This document shows, in pieces, positions 49,665-59,876 of a stretch of 64,000 bases of DNA (within the stretch, counting starts at the first letter, position 1; every line of letters starts with the position of its first letter). Below the pieces are notes generated by a model. The model worked only from the letters and a program-made list of their open reading frames with translations. It was not told the origin of the DNA and ran no database searches. Source of the DNA: Vigna angularis (taxonomy: Eukaryota; Streptophyta; Magnoliopsida; Fabales; Fabaceae); the NCBI RefSeq assembly GCF_016808095.1, contig NC_068979.1:26145460-26209459 (forward strand), written 5' to 3'. The translations under genes and the position numbers were made by a program.

Positions 49665-49922
49665 GGTTTAATCCTTTTGAACATCCCTATTTGTGTAAGA
49701 TTGTCCCAAATAGGTTCTCGTATTTATTTTTATCTCAATTAGGTCCCTATTTTTGTAAAATTGAGTCAATTGGAACCTTGCCGTTAATTTCAATAGACGG
49801 CGTTAAATTTATTGAGTCGTGGCACGCTGACAAAGCAAATTTTAATGACGTGGCACGTGGTCCAGTCAAGCAATTTGGTGAGGAGGATGGATCCGCCCAT
49901 GGAGGCGAGGACGAAGAAGGCG
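49665..49922. repeat. Left terminal inverted repeat of the Pack-MULE
   Basis: Pairs with 50766-51019 over nearly its whole length with few mismatches. Its inner end (about 49878-49922) is the reverse complement of presenilin codons for FFVLASMGGSIL. Confidence 0.88.
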
Positions 49923-50082
49923 ACTATTAACCCCAAAATGCAGCTAAATGAAAAAAATTAGAAACAACCAAAGCATAAGATTATGAAGGCTGAAATGAAA
50001 AAAAATTTAATCAATGACTACAGATTTAGGATAAATGAATGATTCAACTATGAGAGAAAAGGTTGAGAAAAGAGCATAAAAA

Positions 50083-50489
50083 ATGGGAAAGTTGAAGTCA
50101 AGTGTCATTTCTTCAGATTTGGTTCACCGTGGTATTCTACTTTTCCTACTTCTTTTATCACTCTATTCCATTGAACCAGCATCTTGTGCCTCCAGAGTGA
50201 AGTTCCTTCCAGGATTCGAGGGACCCCTTCCTTTTCATCTTGAAACTGGGTAAGTTAAACTCTTACTACTAACTACTAATCCTATATATGGTTTAAGTTT
50301 TGGGTTATGAGATGGAAAGCATTTGGTTGAAACTGATGATACGAAAGGTATGTGGGAGTGGGAGAATCAGAAATTGAAGAGCAGAGAATGGAACAGAGCG
50401 CTGAGAGAAACCAAAAGCAAAAAAGTAAAAAAAAAAACCTAAAAAATCACGAGAATGGAACAGAGCGTTCTGGAATGTCTGGGCGCTGA
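50083..50489 (+). pseudogene. Captured serine carboxypeptidase-like (SCPL) 5' fragment
   Basis: The ATG at 50083 opens a signal-peptide-like N-terminus (hydrophobic core ILLFLLLLSLYS) followed by VKFLPGFEGPLPFHLETG, the start of mature plant SCPL acyltransferase/peptidase proteins. A donor GG|GTAAGT follows at 50249/50250. An acceptor at 50347/50348 resumes with YVGVGESE, the normal next exon. After about 50372 the sequence changes to a presenilin leader, and the frame runs on through non-homologous Lys/Asn-rich codons to TGA at 50487-50489. The serine, aspartate and histidine of the catalytic triad are all missing, so no enzyme can result. Confidence 0.8.
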
Positions 50490-50937
50490 AATCATCGGCG
50501 TGATGAGTCCGGTGTCGATCTGCATGTTCCTGGTGGTTCTTCTAGTCTACGCCCTCTCCTCGCCGTCATCCTCTGCCACCACCATCACAACCGCCGCCAA
50601 CCTCGTCTACGCTGAGAATCCCGCCGATAGCTCAGCGGAGAAGTTCGAGGGCGCGCTCCTCAACGCCGTCGTCTTCGTCGGCCTCATCGCGCTCGTCACC
50701 TTCCTCCTCGTACTCCTTTACTACTACAACTGTACCGCCTTCCTACGCCACTACACGCGCTTCTCCGCCTTCTTCGTCCTCGCCTCCATGGGCGGATCCA
50801 TCCTCCTCACTAAATTGCCTGACTGGACCACGTGTCACGTCATTAAAATTTGCTTCGCGTGTCACGACTTAATAAATTTAACGCCGTCTATTAAAATTAA
50901 CGGCAAGGTTCCAATTGACTCAATTTTACAAAAATAG
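50455..50937 (+). pseudogene. Captured presenilin N-terminal fragment
   Basis: The 160-residue open frame starts MEQSVLECLGAEIIGVMSPV and continues through the first transmembrane segments (ICMFLVVLLVYALS, then LLNAVVFVGLIALVTFLLVL and YTRFSAFFVLASMGGSILL). These match the N-terminal region of plant presenilins. Homology ends near residue 119, where the frame enters the MULE inverted repeat, which supplies the last ~40 residues and the stop. The two catalytic aspartates (YD and GLGD motifs) of gamma-secretase are not included. The high GC content reflects the source gene. Confidence 0.82.
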
Positions 50938-51019
50938 GGACCTAATTGAGATAAAAATAAATACGAGAACCTATTTGAGACAATCCTACACAAATAGGGA
51001 TGTCCAAAAAGATTAAACC
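50766..51019. repeat. Right terminal inverted repeat of the Pack-MULE
   Basis: Inverted partner of 49665-49922. It begins inside presenilin codons and ends GATTAAACC. Confidence 0.88.
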
Positions 51020-51555
51020 TAAAAAATATAATTAATGGTCAATTGTGTGGAGTGACTCGTCCCAACAAAATAAAAGGAGCATAATAAAAGAAAAGAAAAT
51101 TAAATTACAAGTCCTGATATGTTGACACCAGAAAGTGCAGTATGTTCATTTGGAAGTTGTTAACGTGGCTGATAATAATATTTTAAAAATCAATGGACCC
51201 ATACATATTTGAAGTTTTGTTGAAATTAAAATGGTAATTCTACTTTCTCTCTCATCCATTTCAGAATTTTCCTTTTCCCTCTTCGCTGTCATTTCTACTC
51301 TCTGATTTCTTCTTTGCTTGTGTTATTATTAATCGTCACAATGATGCGTTGATGGTGTTATGAGATGAGTGACAGTTTGCTGTGTCAATGTCATTTTATT
51401 ATGAAGACGGCAGTGGTGTCAATTACATCAATACGTATCAATTTAAAAATTATATACATATATGATCGATAAGAGTAAAATACTCATTAAAAAAATAATT
51501 TTTTGTATTTGTAAGAGAAAATAACGAATAATGATATCAAGAGAATATAAAAAAG

Positions 51556-51556
<1 letters not shown>

Positions 51557-51612
<56 letters not shown>
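51557..51612. repeat. (TA)n microsatellite
   Basis: About 28 TA units. Confidence 0.95.
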
Positions 51613-51616
<4 letters not shown>

Positions 51617-54600
51617 CAACCATATTCAAGAAATTTAATCTTTAAAATAACCATATCCAAATTAGTTAAAAAGTTAATAATTAGATTTAATGTATCATTT
51701 TTTTTATCAGATTTTGAATTGAAAGAATCAACAAATCCACATGATTTACCTATAAGAGAGGACAAATAGTCCATTTGGAACCTCTTTCTTAATGTATCTC
51801 ATTTAAGATGGAAAAATTTATAAGTATTTCAATTTCAATTTAAACATAGGTTGGTTTCATATTCCATGATGAAACATAAGAAAAAGAAAAGATGCTAATT
51901 AGTAATGAAAAATATTTTACCTATGGAAAATATATTTTCCTTTTTGATGTGCACTGACGTGATAAATTAGCCCTATTAACGCGCTTTTGCACTCAATTAC
52001 AGCTTCTATATTGAGAATAAAACAACCTAACCTTCCCTTAAGATAAAAACATATTATGTTCCTCAAACGTAGCAAATCTCCTTCCTTTGTCTACGTTTCT
52101 TCCTTTAAATCATGTAACGTAAAATGGCTCACCAACCATTTGGTTCCATGTTGTACCTTCATTTAACTAAAATTAATATGTGAAAGTTCATTCGGAAAAA
52201 AAGGTGGTTTAGGTCGAATTTGAAAAGAAGAAAAGAACTTCAAAATCAAAACAATCATTTGGTTTGGTCTAAGTTTACTTTGTTCAAGGTTTTTGCCAAA
52301 CCAAGAATACGTGTCATACAATGAACAAATAAAAGAAATTGGGTGCCACAAAACAAAACTTAATGTTCAAGTTTGCAACAAGTTAGAACGAGCTTGTTTG
52401 TTCATGTTTTGAAAGTTTTGATATTTTAAAATTTGATAGATGACGCAAAAATCATGTCAACGTAATGTTTTAAATATAATATAGTATTTGTACAGTATAA
52501 CTTTTCAGTTAGTCACATATTAGCTATCAATAGACCTTTTGATCTAATGTAAAATAGTCCATGGATCAATTAGTTGAACCACACACAAGATTAGTACTAA
52601 GAATAATTATATTAATCCTAAATCATGTTATTATGTTAACTCTAAATCAAGTCATTACTTTTTGGATTGTAATTAGGTCAATATTAATCAGAAATTTATC
52701 CCAATTTTTGTAAATACAAGTTTGATATCTAGGTAATTAGTTACTTTATTACGCATTTATTACTACAAACATTTAGACAAACACTAATTTTGACATCAGA
52801 GTGCTTGATTGAATTACTTAAGGAGATGACTAAGAAATTTTTTTTACCTAAGCTTAAAATTTAAAGATAATTTTATAGAATAGTCTTAACCTTAACCCTA
52901 TAAACCGAAACAATATTGTTAGAATTGTATATTGGATTATAAAACATAAAAGTGAGAATTAAAATGTACTTTAATTTGTATGTTATAAACATTAGAAAGT
53001 TAATTTTATTATAAATATAATACCTTATTACATAAATATAATATGTATTCATAAAAACTTGAGCAATTAATATGCAACTGTTAGAAACTTACATATGGTG
53101 CACTCATTTATTTTTTTAATTTTACAAAAAGAAATTGTTGTAGAAAAAAAGAAGTTTTTGTAAAGTAAAATCATGGACGGTAAAACCTCATAAACAAAAG
53201 CTTCTCCTCCCTTTCTCGCGTTTCCTCTCAACATCCACATTCATTTCCTTCTTCTAACCCTCAACTTTCTTTTCTCTTCTTCTTGATCAGGGACAACCTT
53301 CAGACTTAAAACAATTTTAGTTAGAATTTGTTTAGTTTTATTTAATAATATATTGTTGTATTAAATAGGATGATACAAATAAAACTAAACAAATTCGAAG
53401 TCAACAATATAAAAATACGAGTTTCTTAAAAATATCTTTACAAACAACTTGCTATTAAAGTAAAATTTAATATACATTTTTGAAAAATAATCTATTTAAG
53501 AAACTTAGTTTAGAATCTTGATTAAAATTGTAATAATATCATTTATAAAAAGTTTGGTACATGGGGTTGGCAGCCCTAAAGGTATACATACATAAGCATG
53601 CACAGTGGAAAAATAATAAGGTCAACGAGTTGGGTATAGTTTAATTACTTTAAATATAAACCTCAATATTTAAACCAAACTAATTGGTTTAAGTAAATTG
53701 TTTGAAAATAAAAACTTTCCCAAAGGGCAGAAGATGGTGACTTTGAGTAGAAAAAGCAAAAGGGTTGATTCAGAAAATGGTGATTACCATTATTAGGTCC
53801 ATGAAAAGACCTATTTGTTTGCACTCGTCAAGTGATGCATCACCGACCTCACATCACTTCTTACCATTACGTTAATCTAGCCAACACTTTCGGAACTCAA
53901 ACTCTCCAATTTCTCCTTTTTCACCCACAAATTCTACTTTTGTGTGCTTTATTAATTAAACTCATAAAGATTTATAAATTTATATATTATAAATTAATCA
54001 TGTCTTTGGATATAAAATTTGTCACATACAAATTATAATTATTTAAACTAAATATGCTTTCTGTCTTAAATTATAATAAGCAGTGTGTTTAGTCTTCAAA
54101 CTAAATTATAATTAAAGTATTTAGATTTCATAGGTTAAGAAGTAGACTTTAAACCTAATCAACTCTATAAAATTAGCTTATAAGATAAGATTTATATTTA
54201 CTTATATATTATAAATTAATCTTATATTTTCGTTGAAGTGAGACTTTCAATACTATATTTTATAAAAATCAATATAAAATATTATTCTCATCATATAACA
54301 TATTGTATGAAATTTTGATTGTTACATAAAAGACATTTTATATGTAAAAGTATTTTACATAAACTTTCGTAAAGTACAAAATTTAAATACTTTATCATTT
54401 AGTTCAAAAACGAAATACAATATTTTAACCCTAAATACTTGTACTGAAATCACCAATACGTTTGTTGCAACTTGACTTTTGGTTTAGTGGTGTCATCCCT
54501 ACTCAGCCAACCATGCCAATGTTCAACACTTGTGCATGATATATAAACCAGTCATTAGGTAGTTCTGCAATATAACATTTAGGTGTTTTGACTATTCCAA

Positions 54601-54830
54601 AACCATGCTATTAAAAAACTATACAAAGTTGGGGGAAAAATACATTTGAAAATTCAATATAACATTTTGTTTATATTTTTTTCTTCTCAAGAATTAATTT
54701 AAATATTTTTATTTGCAATTTATGTTAAGTGGGATTATTTTCAATTTGTATAATTTTTTTTTCAACCAATATGAATTAAAATTATTTTTTGAATAATGTA
54801 TGTGAAATTATTTATCGATTAATATTAGTT

Positions 54831-54984
54831 AACAAATATTTGTATATAAAAAGAAATAACAAATATTTATATATAAAAAGAAAAGAAAATTCCAGTGTAG
54901 AGATCATTGAGCTGTTTCAGTATCTAAAACTACAATTATTAAATTTTTACCTGTATCTAAAACTACAATTATTAAATTTTTATC
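54831..54984. repeat. Two neighbouring tandem duplications
   Basis: aacaaatatttgtatataaa is repeated with one change at about 54831-54885. A 33-bp unit beginning gtatctaaaactacaattat occurs twice at 54920-54984. Confidence 0.8.
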
Positions 54985-55111
54985 TTAAGTAAAGAACACT
55001 TATAAATTAAATCCGATAACTCATTTAATACTATTTTACATCATATACTTATGAATACAACACCATATTTTATAGAAACTCATCTAAGCATACCTATAAT
55101 TAATAATAACT

Positions 55112-55115
<4 letters not shown>

Positions 55116-55177
<62 letters not shown>
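55116..55177. repeat. (TA)n microsatellite
   Basis: About 30 TA units followed by a T-run. Confidence 0.95.
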
Positions 55178-55185
<8 letters not shown>

Positions 55186-57352
55186 TTATTGTTGACTCAT
55201 GTCATATTCAATTTAACCTAATAACGGATTGCTTGTACATGATTTTGCATCTGCCATTTTTGTTGTGTTGAACTATCTTCCAAGGTACTCAATTTCCTTG
55301 TCCATGTGATATACTACTTTTCTGAAATTCAAAGCTTCCTAACAGATTCAGAAAAGGAAACAAATATAAAAAAAATGTGAAGTATTACGTTTTGAATACT
55401 AATTTTATATTGGTGAAAACATATACTAATTTTTATACAATACTTTTTTTTTCTTAGCTTTGAGAGCTAAGAAAATTTCTCTCTTGAAGGTTAAGAAAAG
55501 GGTTAGATAATTATAAATGTATAATATAAACCATAAAAAAATGCCATCAAACCTGTGATCTGAAATTAAGTAGGGTGGCAAATAAACATGAAGAATTTGA
55601 TTGTATAACAAAGGGAATATGGTGCATGTGAGATGAGTAAAGTGTTCATGCATATAATATGCAACAATTTATGTTGCCACGACTTTAAAAAGGTATTCTT
55701 TACTTTTAATGTTATATTTCCTACGTTTTTAAATTCATAAAAGAATATGTGTTTTAAATACGTTTTTTTTAATTGTTCTTTTCATTCATTGTTTTTTATT
55801 AAAACATTTTTGATCATTTTAATTTATAAATAATATATATTAGAATGAATTTGCCTGTACATATTTTCTAAACAAATCTTTCTTAATAAAATACGTATGT
55901 TAATGTTTTTTACGTGTTTGTTTAATTTTTTCAATTTAAAAATAAATTTTTGTCTGCTTTTCTAAGAAGTGAATCTTATTTACTTAAATATTTTTTTTAA
56001 TTATTTATTTTGAAAACACTTATTTTAAATTTAAACTTTTATTGAATATACGACTTTTAATGCTTATTTAAATTTATAACATTTTTTTATCTCGACACAC
56101 TTATTGGGTAACTGATCATATATCGAAGATGGTGTGATAATTTCTTAAATAAATTTACGCTTTCATATTGGCAGTAAATCTATAAAAAAAAGTGTAAATT
56201 ATAGATTGAAAATACTTTAAATTTAATAATTTAAAATTTATTATTATTTTTTAAACTAAGATAGTTATTAATATGTTTCTCCGGCATTAAGCTTTTACCA
56301 AGAATAAGACAATCTGATAAAAGTTGTGCTATTGTTTTGCTAATAAATTACAGTATACTTATCTAAGTGAAAAAATGGTTACTATGGGCTCTATGGAACT
56401 TTTGTTATATTGAAATTCAAGAGATAGGATTATTACTTTTTAATAAAAAATAAATAGGAAATAAGCTAACGATTTCAATCTATCCACATTATTACCTTGT
56501 AACTAATAAAAAATAGGTTTTAATAATTTGTTTAATTTAAATATATAATTTTAACTCTCAAAATGGGGTAAGATGTATCACTAAATTTAAATCCATATAG
56601 TTATTATTCGACAAATGTTGCTAATTAGAATTAAAACTCGTTATTCTTCGTTTATTACAAACTATAAGATATATCTTTTTTAAATACCATATATATTCCA
56701 CAGCACATGCAAATAATGAATTAATAAAATTTATCAATAGTGTCAAAATCTAAGATCAATAAACAGACAATTGATTACATGAATTGCACGATTAATTTTA
56801 AATTCAAAAAACTATAAATAAAAGTAATTATTAAAGAGATTAATAGATATTTTGATTATTATCTATAAATAAATTTGTATAGAAAAGATAAAATTAAAGG
56901 TGGCAAAATAGGTCAATTCGGTTTATTTTAAATTTGTTGATTGAAATAAAATATTTGAAAATAATTTAATGTTTACACTAATAAAATCTGTTAAACAGAA
57001 TTTATCAAAATGAATTTTATATTTGTAAAAAAAAAAAGGAGCATTTGTTTATAAGAAGGAAAGAGTTTGTTAGATGTCGTAGTAGCAGAGAATATCCTAT
57101 TAACTAAAGTGAATTGGATATAAGTTAAAGAAGAATTTGCGGAGAAGAGAGTATTAATTAATAAAGAAAATAGAATAATTAGCGGGTAAGAAGAGAAGAG
57201 CCAGAAAAGGAGTGAAAAGCGAAAACGTGGGACAATGGGAGTGACGGTGGTAATGTAATGCTTTTGTCACGGAAAAACTATGGTCTACGGAACGGGACGG
57301 GGTTAGATCTTGAACTTTTACTGCCATTTTCTCTCTCTCTCTTCCTTTTCTC

Positions 57353-57359
57353 TATATAA
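57353..57359 (+). promoter_or_regulatory. Probable TATA box of the UGD gene
   Basis: tatataa lies just after a CT-rich stretch and about 92 bp before the leader splice donor. Transcription would start near 57385-57395. GC-richer promoter DNA lies upstream (57215-57305). Confidence 0.65.
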
Positions 57360-57451
57360 ATTCTCACACCTCTTCATTCCACTCATTCCCTCCTTCATCT
57401 CTTAATTCTTCTTTCTTTCTCTTTAGATCTCTCTTTCATTCTTCATTCAAG

Positions 57452-58165
57452 GTAATTTCCACCCATCTCTTCACAAGCACGCCTTTCCATTCTTCCATTG
57501 TTACTCCCTTTCGTTATTTTCCTTGTCTTGCCTGCAACTGACTTTTTTTTCCTCCTACCCAGTTTGTGTTTCCTTGCTGTCTTTCGATTTCGACTTCTGG
57601 GTGTTATTCTTTTGCTCTCAAATGCCACCTTTTTTATGCGGGGTTGTTTGTTTTTTAATCGTGGGTGGGTTGGATGATCATTGGATCTGTCGGTTTGGCT
57701 GGTTCCGTGTGAATTGTGTGGTTAGATCTGGTGGCTGAATTTTTATCATGTGGGGATTCGGATTATACATTTGTCTCTTGTTTAGTATATTTTTGTGATG
57801 ATTTAGTGTGTGCATGTGTTTATCAGCTGAGCGGTTCGATTATTTGTGTTTAACAGTTTGCATTTTGTATCAAATGTTGTTTCTGCCTCTGGATCTGTTT
57901 GTCTTTCTGTGTTTGCTTTGCTTGGGAATTGTGGATCTTGTTCTTCCTGTGGTTATTTTCGTGACTGAGTAGCATTCTCTTGGAAATGATGTTATTGGGC
58001 GATTTTTGTCGTATGGTCTTTTCAATTATCCGCTGCTATGGGTTTTGATTTGTTTGATTTTATCTTGTTGAGTTGTGATGATGGAACATTTTGGGAGTGA
58101 GTTTGGAATTTGCATTGTTTGTGCGCTATTTTGAGTCTGGAGCATTGAGTGTTTTTGTTACGCAG
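57452..58165 (+). other. Leader intron in the UGD 5' UTR
   Basis: The donor cattcaag|gtaattt at 57451/57452 and the acceptor gttacgcag|gctgc at 58165/58166 bound a T-rich 714-bp stretch that contains no coding part. The acceptor lies 21 bp before the ATG. A leader intron of this sort is common in strongly expressed plant housekeeping genes and often raises expression. Confidence 0.75.
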
Positions 58166-58186
58166 GCTGCTAGATAAGAATAAGAA

Positions 58187-59629
58187 ATGGTGAAAATTTG
58201 CTGCATCGGAGCTGGTTATGTTGGTGGGCCAACCATGGCTGTGATTGCCCTGAAGTGTCCTGAGATCGAGGTGGTGGTCGTGGATATCGCCGCTCCACGA
58301 ATCAATGCGTGGAACAGCGATCACCTTCCCATATATGAGCCTGGGCTTGATGATGTGGTGAAGAAGTGCAGGGGGAAGAACCTCTTCTTCAGCACTGATG
58401 TGGAGAAGCATGTTGCTGAGGCTAACATTGTCTTTGTTTCGGTGAACACGCCGACGAAAACTCAGGGGCTTGGAGCTGGCAAGGCAGCTGATCTCACATA
58501 TTGGGAGAGTGCTGCTAGGATGATTGCTGATGTTTCCAAAACAGACAAGATTGTGGTCGAAAAATCAACTGTGCCTGTGAAAACGGCTGAGGCAATTGAG
58601 AGGATACTGACTCACAACAGGAAAGGAATCAATTTCACAATTCTGTCAAACCCTGAGTTTCTTGCTGAGGGTACAGCGATAGCAGACTTGTTTAATCCAG
58701 ATAGAGTCCTTATTGGAGGCAGGGAAACCCCAGAAGGTCAAAAGGCTATTCATGCTCTGAGAGATGTATATGCACATTGGGTTCCTGTGGATAAAATCCT
58801 TTGCACCAATTTGTGGTCCGCTGAACTGTCAAAGCTTGCAGCCAATGCTTTTCTGGCCCAGAGGATCTCCTCTGTGAATGCCATGTCTGCACTTTGTGAG
58901 GCAACTGGTGCTGATGTCTCACAGGTGTCTCACTCAATTGGCACAGACTCAAGAATTGGACCAAAGTTCCTGAATGCCAGTGTTGGTTTTGGTGGATCAT
59001 GCTTTCAGAAGGACATATTGAACTTGGTGTATATCTGTGAGTGCAATGGCCTCCCTGAGGTGGCTAACTACTGGAAACAGGTCATTAAGGTGAATGACTA
59101 CCAGAAAAACCGGTTTGTGAACCGTGTGGTTTCTTCTATGTTCAACACAGTTTCAGGGAAGAAAATTGCTGTTCTGGGTTTTGCTTTCAAGAAGGACACT
59201 GGTGACACTAGGGAGACCCCTGCCATTGATGTGTGCAAGGGCCTATTGGGAGACAAGGCCAAATTGAGCATATATGATCCTCAGGTTTCTGAGGATCAAA
59301 TCACGAGGGATTTGGCCATGAAAAAGTTTGATTGGGATCACCCTGCTCATCTTCAACCACTTAGCCCCACTTCCAACAAGCAAGTATCTGTGGTTTGGGA
59401 TGCCTATGAGGCAATCAAGGATGCACATGGTATCTGCATCTTGACCGAGTGGGATGAGTTCAAGAATCTCGATTACAAAAAGGTTTTTGACTGCATGCAG
59501 AAGCCTGCTTTCGTTTTTGATGGCCGAAATGTTGTGGATGTCAACAAGCTCAGGGAAATTGGTTTCATTGTTTACTCCATTGGCAAACCTCTAGATTCAT
59601 GGCTCAAGGACATGCCTGCAGTGGCTTAA
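58187..59629 (+). CDS. UGD: UDP-glucose 6-dehydrogenase
   Basis: Cytosolic enzyme that oxidises UDP-glucose twice with NAD+ to UDP-glucuronate, the precursor of pectin and hemicellulose sugars. One uninterrupted 480-residue coding exon is the usual plant length. The Rossmann motif GAGYVGGPT covers residues 8-16, the catalytic cysteine is Cys272 in [10 protein letters not shown], and [32 protein letters not shown] and the C-terminal [12 protein letters not shown] are all present. The C-terminus [15 protein letters not shown] is typical. No defect is seen. The start is fixed by the conserved [13 protein letters not shown]. It is preceded by a leader intron and its 3' UTR has AATAAA at 59871. 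From memory the syntenic Arabidopsis gene would be UGD1 (At1g26570). It acts upstream of the wall polysaccharides on which PMT-type methyltransferases work. Confidence 0.98.
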   Translation: MVKICCIGAGYVGGPTMAVIALKCPEIEVVVVDIAAPRINAWNSDHLPIYEPGLDDVVKKCRGKNLFFSTDVEKHVAEANIVFVSVNTPTKTQGLGAGKAADLTYWESAARMIADVSKTDKIVVEKSTVPVKTAEAIERILTHNRKGINFTILSNPEFLAEGTAIADLFNPDRVLIGGRETPEGQKAIHALRDVYAHWVPVDKILCTNLWSAELSKLAANAFLAQRISSVNAMSALCEATGADVSQVSHSIGTDSRIGPKFLNASVGFGGSCFQKDILNLVYICECNGLPEVANYWKQVIKVNDYQKNRFVNRVVSSMFNTVSGKKIAVLGFAFKKDTGDTRETPAIDVCKGLLGDKAKLSIYDPQVSEDQITRDLAMKKFDWDHPAHLQPLSPTSNKQVSVVWDAYEAIKDAHGICILTEWDEFKNLDYKKVFDCMQKPAFVFDGRNVVDVNKLREIGFIVYSIGKPLDSWLKDMPAVA

Positions 59630-59870
59630 TGGAAAAAGTACAGTTTGAAACTGCCTTTTTGGGATGAATGTGTTGGTCTTTCAGAGTGGTTGCCTCATCT
59701 TCCTGATATGCTGTCATCATGCAAATCATATAGTTTAGATTTCTGTTACCGTTTTTCTTTCATGTTACTTTTATTTGATCAGGTTTTACACCAAATTAGA
59801 GAGCTTAATCGCATAAGTATCATTGTCTTTAGCTCGCTAAAATTCCTTATTTGTTGACCTGGTTTATTGT

Positions 59871-59876
59871 AATAAA
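59871..59876 (+). terminator. Candidate poly(A) signal of the UGD gene
   Basis: AATAAA lies 242 bp after the stop codon, in a T-rich 3' region. A plausible but untested signal. Confidence 0.5.

Larger units (their letters stand above)
49665..51019. mobile_element. Pack-MULE carrying carboxypeptidase-like and presenilin gene fragments
   Basis: A 1355-bp element bounded by a perfect 9-bp target duplication TAAAAAATA (49656-49664 and 51020-51028), as in Mutator-like transposons. It has ~255-bp terminal inverted repeats starting GGTTTAATC. Between them lie a fragment of a serine carboxypeptidase-like gene and the 5' part of a presenilin gene, both on the plus strand. The inner ~45 bp of each inverted repeat is itself presenilin sequence, so the captured DNA has been drawn into the repeats. 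There is no transposase. The captured coding parts are GC-rich compared with all surrounding DNA. Confidence 0.88.
51029..57352. other. Gene-free, AT-rich intergenic DNA upstream of UGD
   Basis: Over 6 kb with no supportable gene. It holds (TA)n tracts at 51557-51612 and 55116-55177, weak LTR-like text near 52680-52840 (tgtaaatac, acgcatttattac, ttttgacatcagagtg) and small tandem copies at 54831-54984. A CT-rich stretch at 53205-53285 resembles a plant 5' leader, but no reading frame follows. A transposon-end-like aggtggcaaaataggtca occurs near 56898. Confidence 0.5.

Noticed and set aside
50776..50850. Apparent continuation of presenilin homology (TKLPDWTT resembling a later presenilin segment)
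   Set aside because: The same DNA is present in inverted form in the left terminal repeat (49838-49880), so it is transposon sequence and the resemblance is chance.
58022..58411. Minus-strand 129-codon frame overlapping the start of UGD
   Set aside because: Shadow of the GC-rich UGD coding region; the plus frame is unambiguous.
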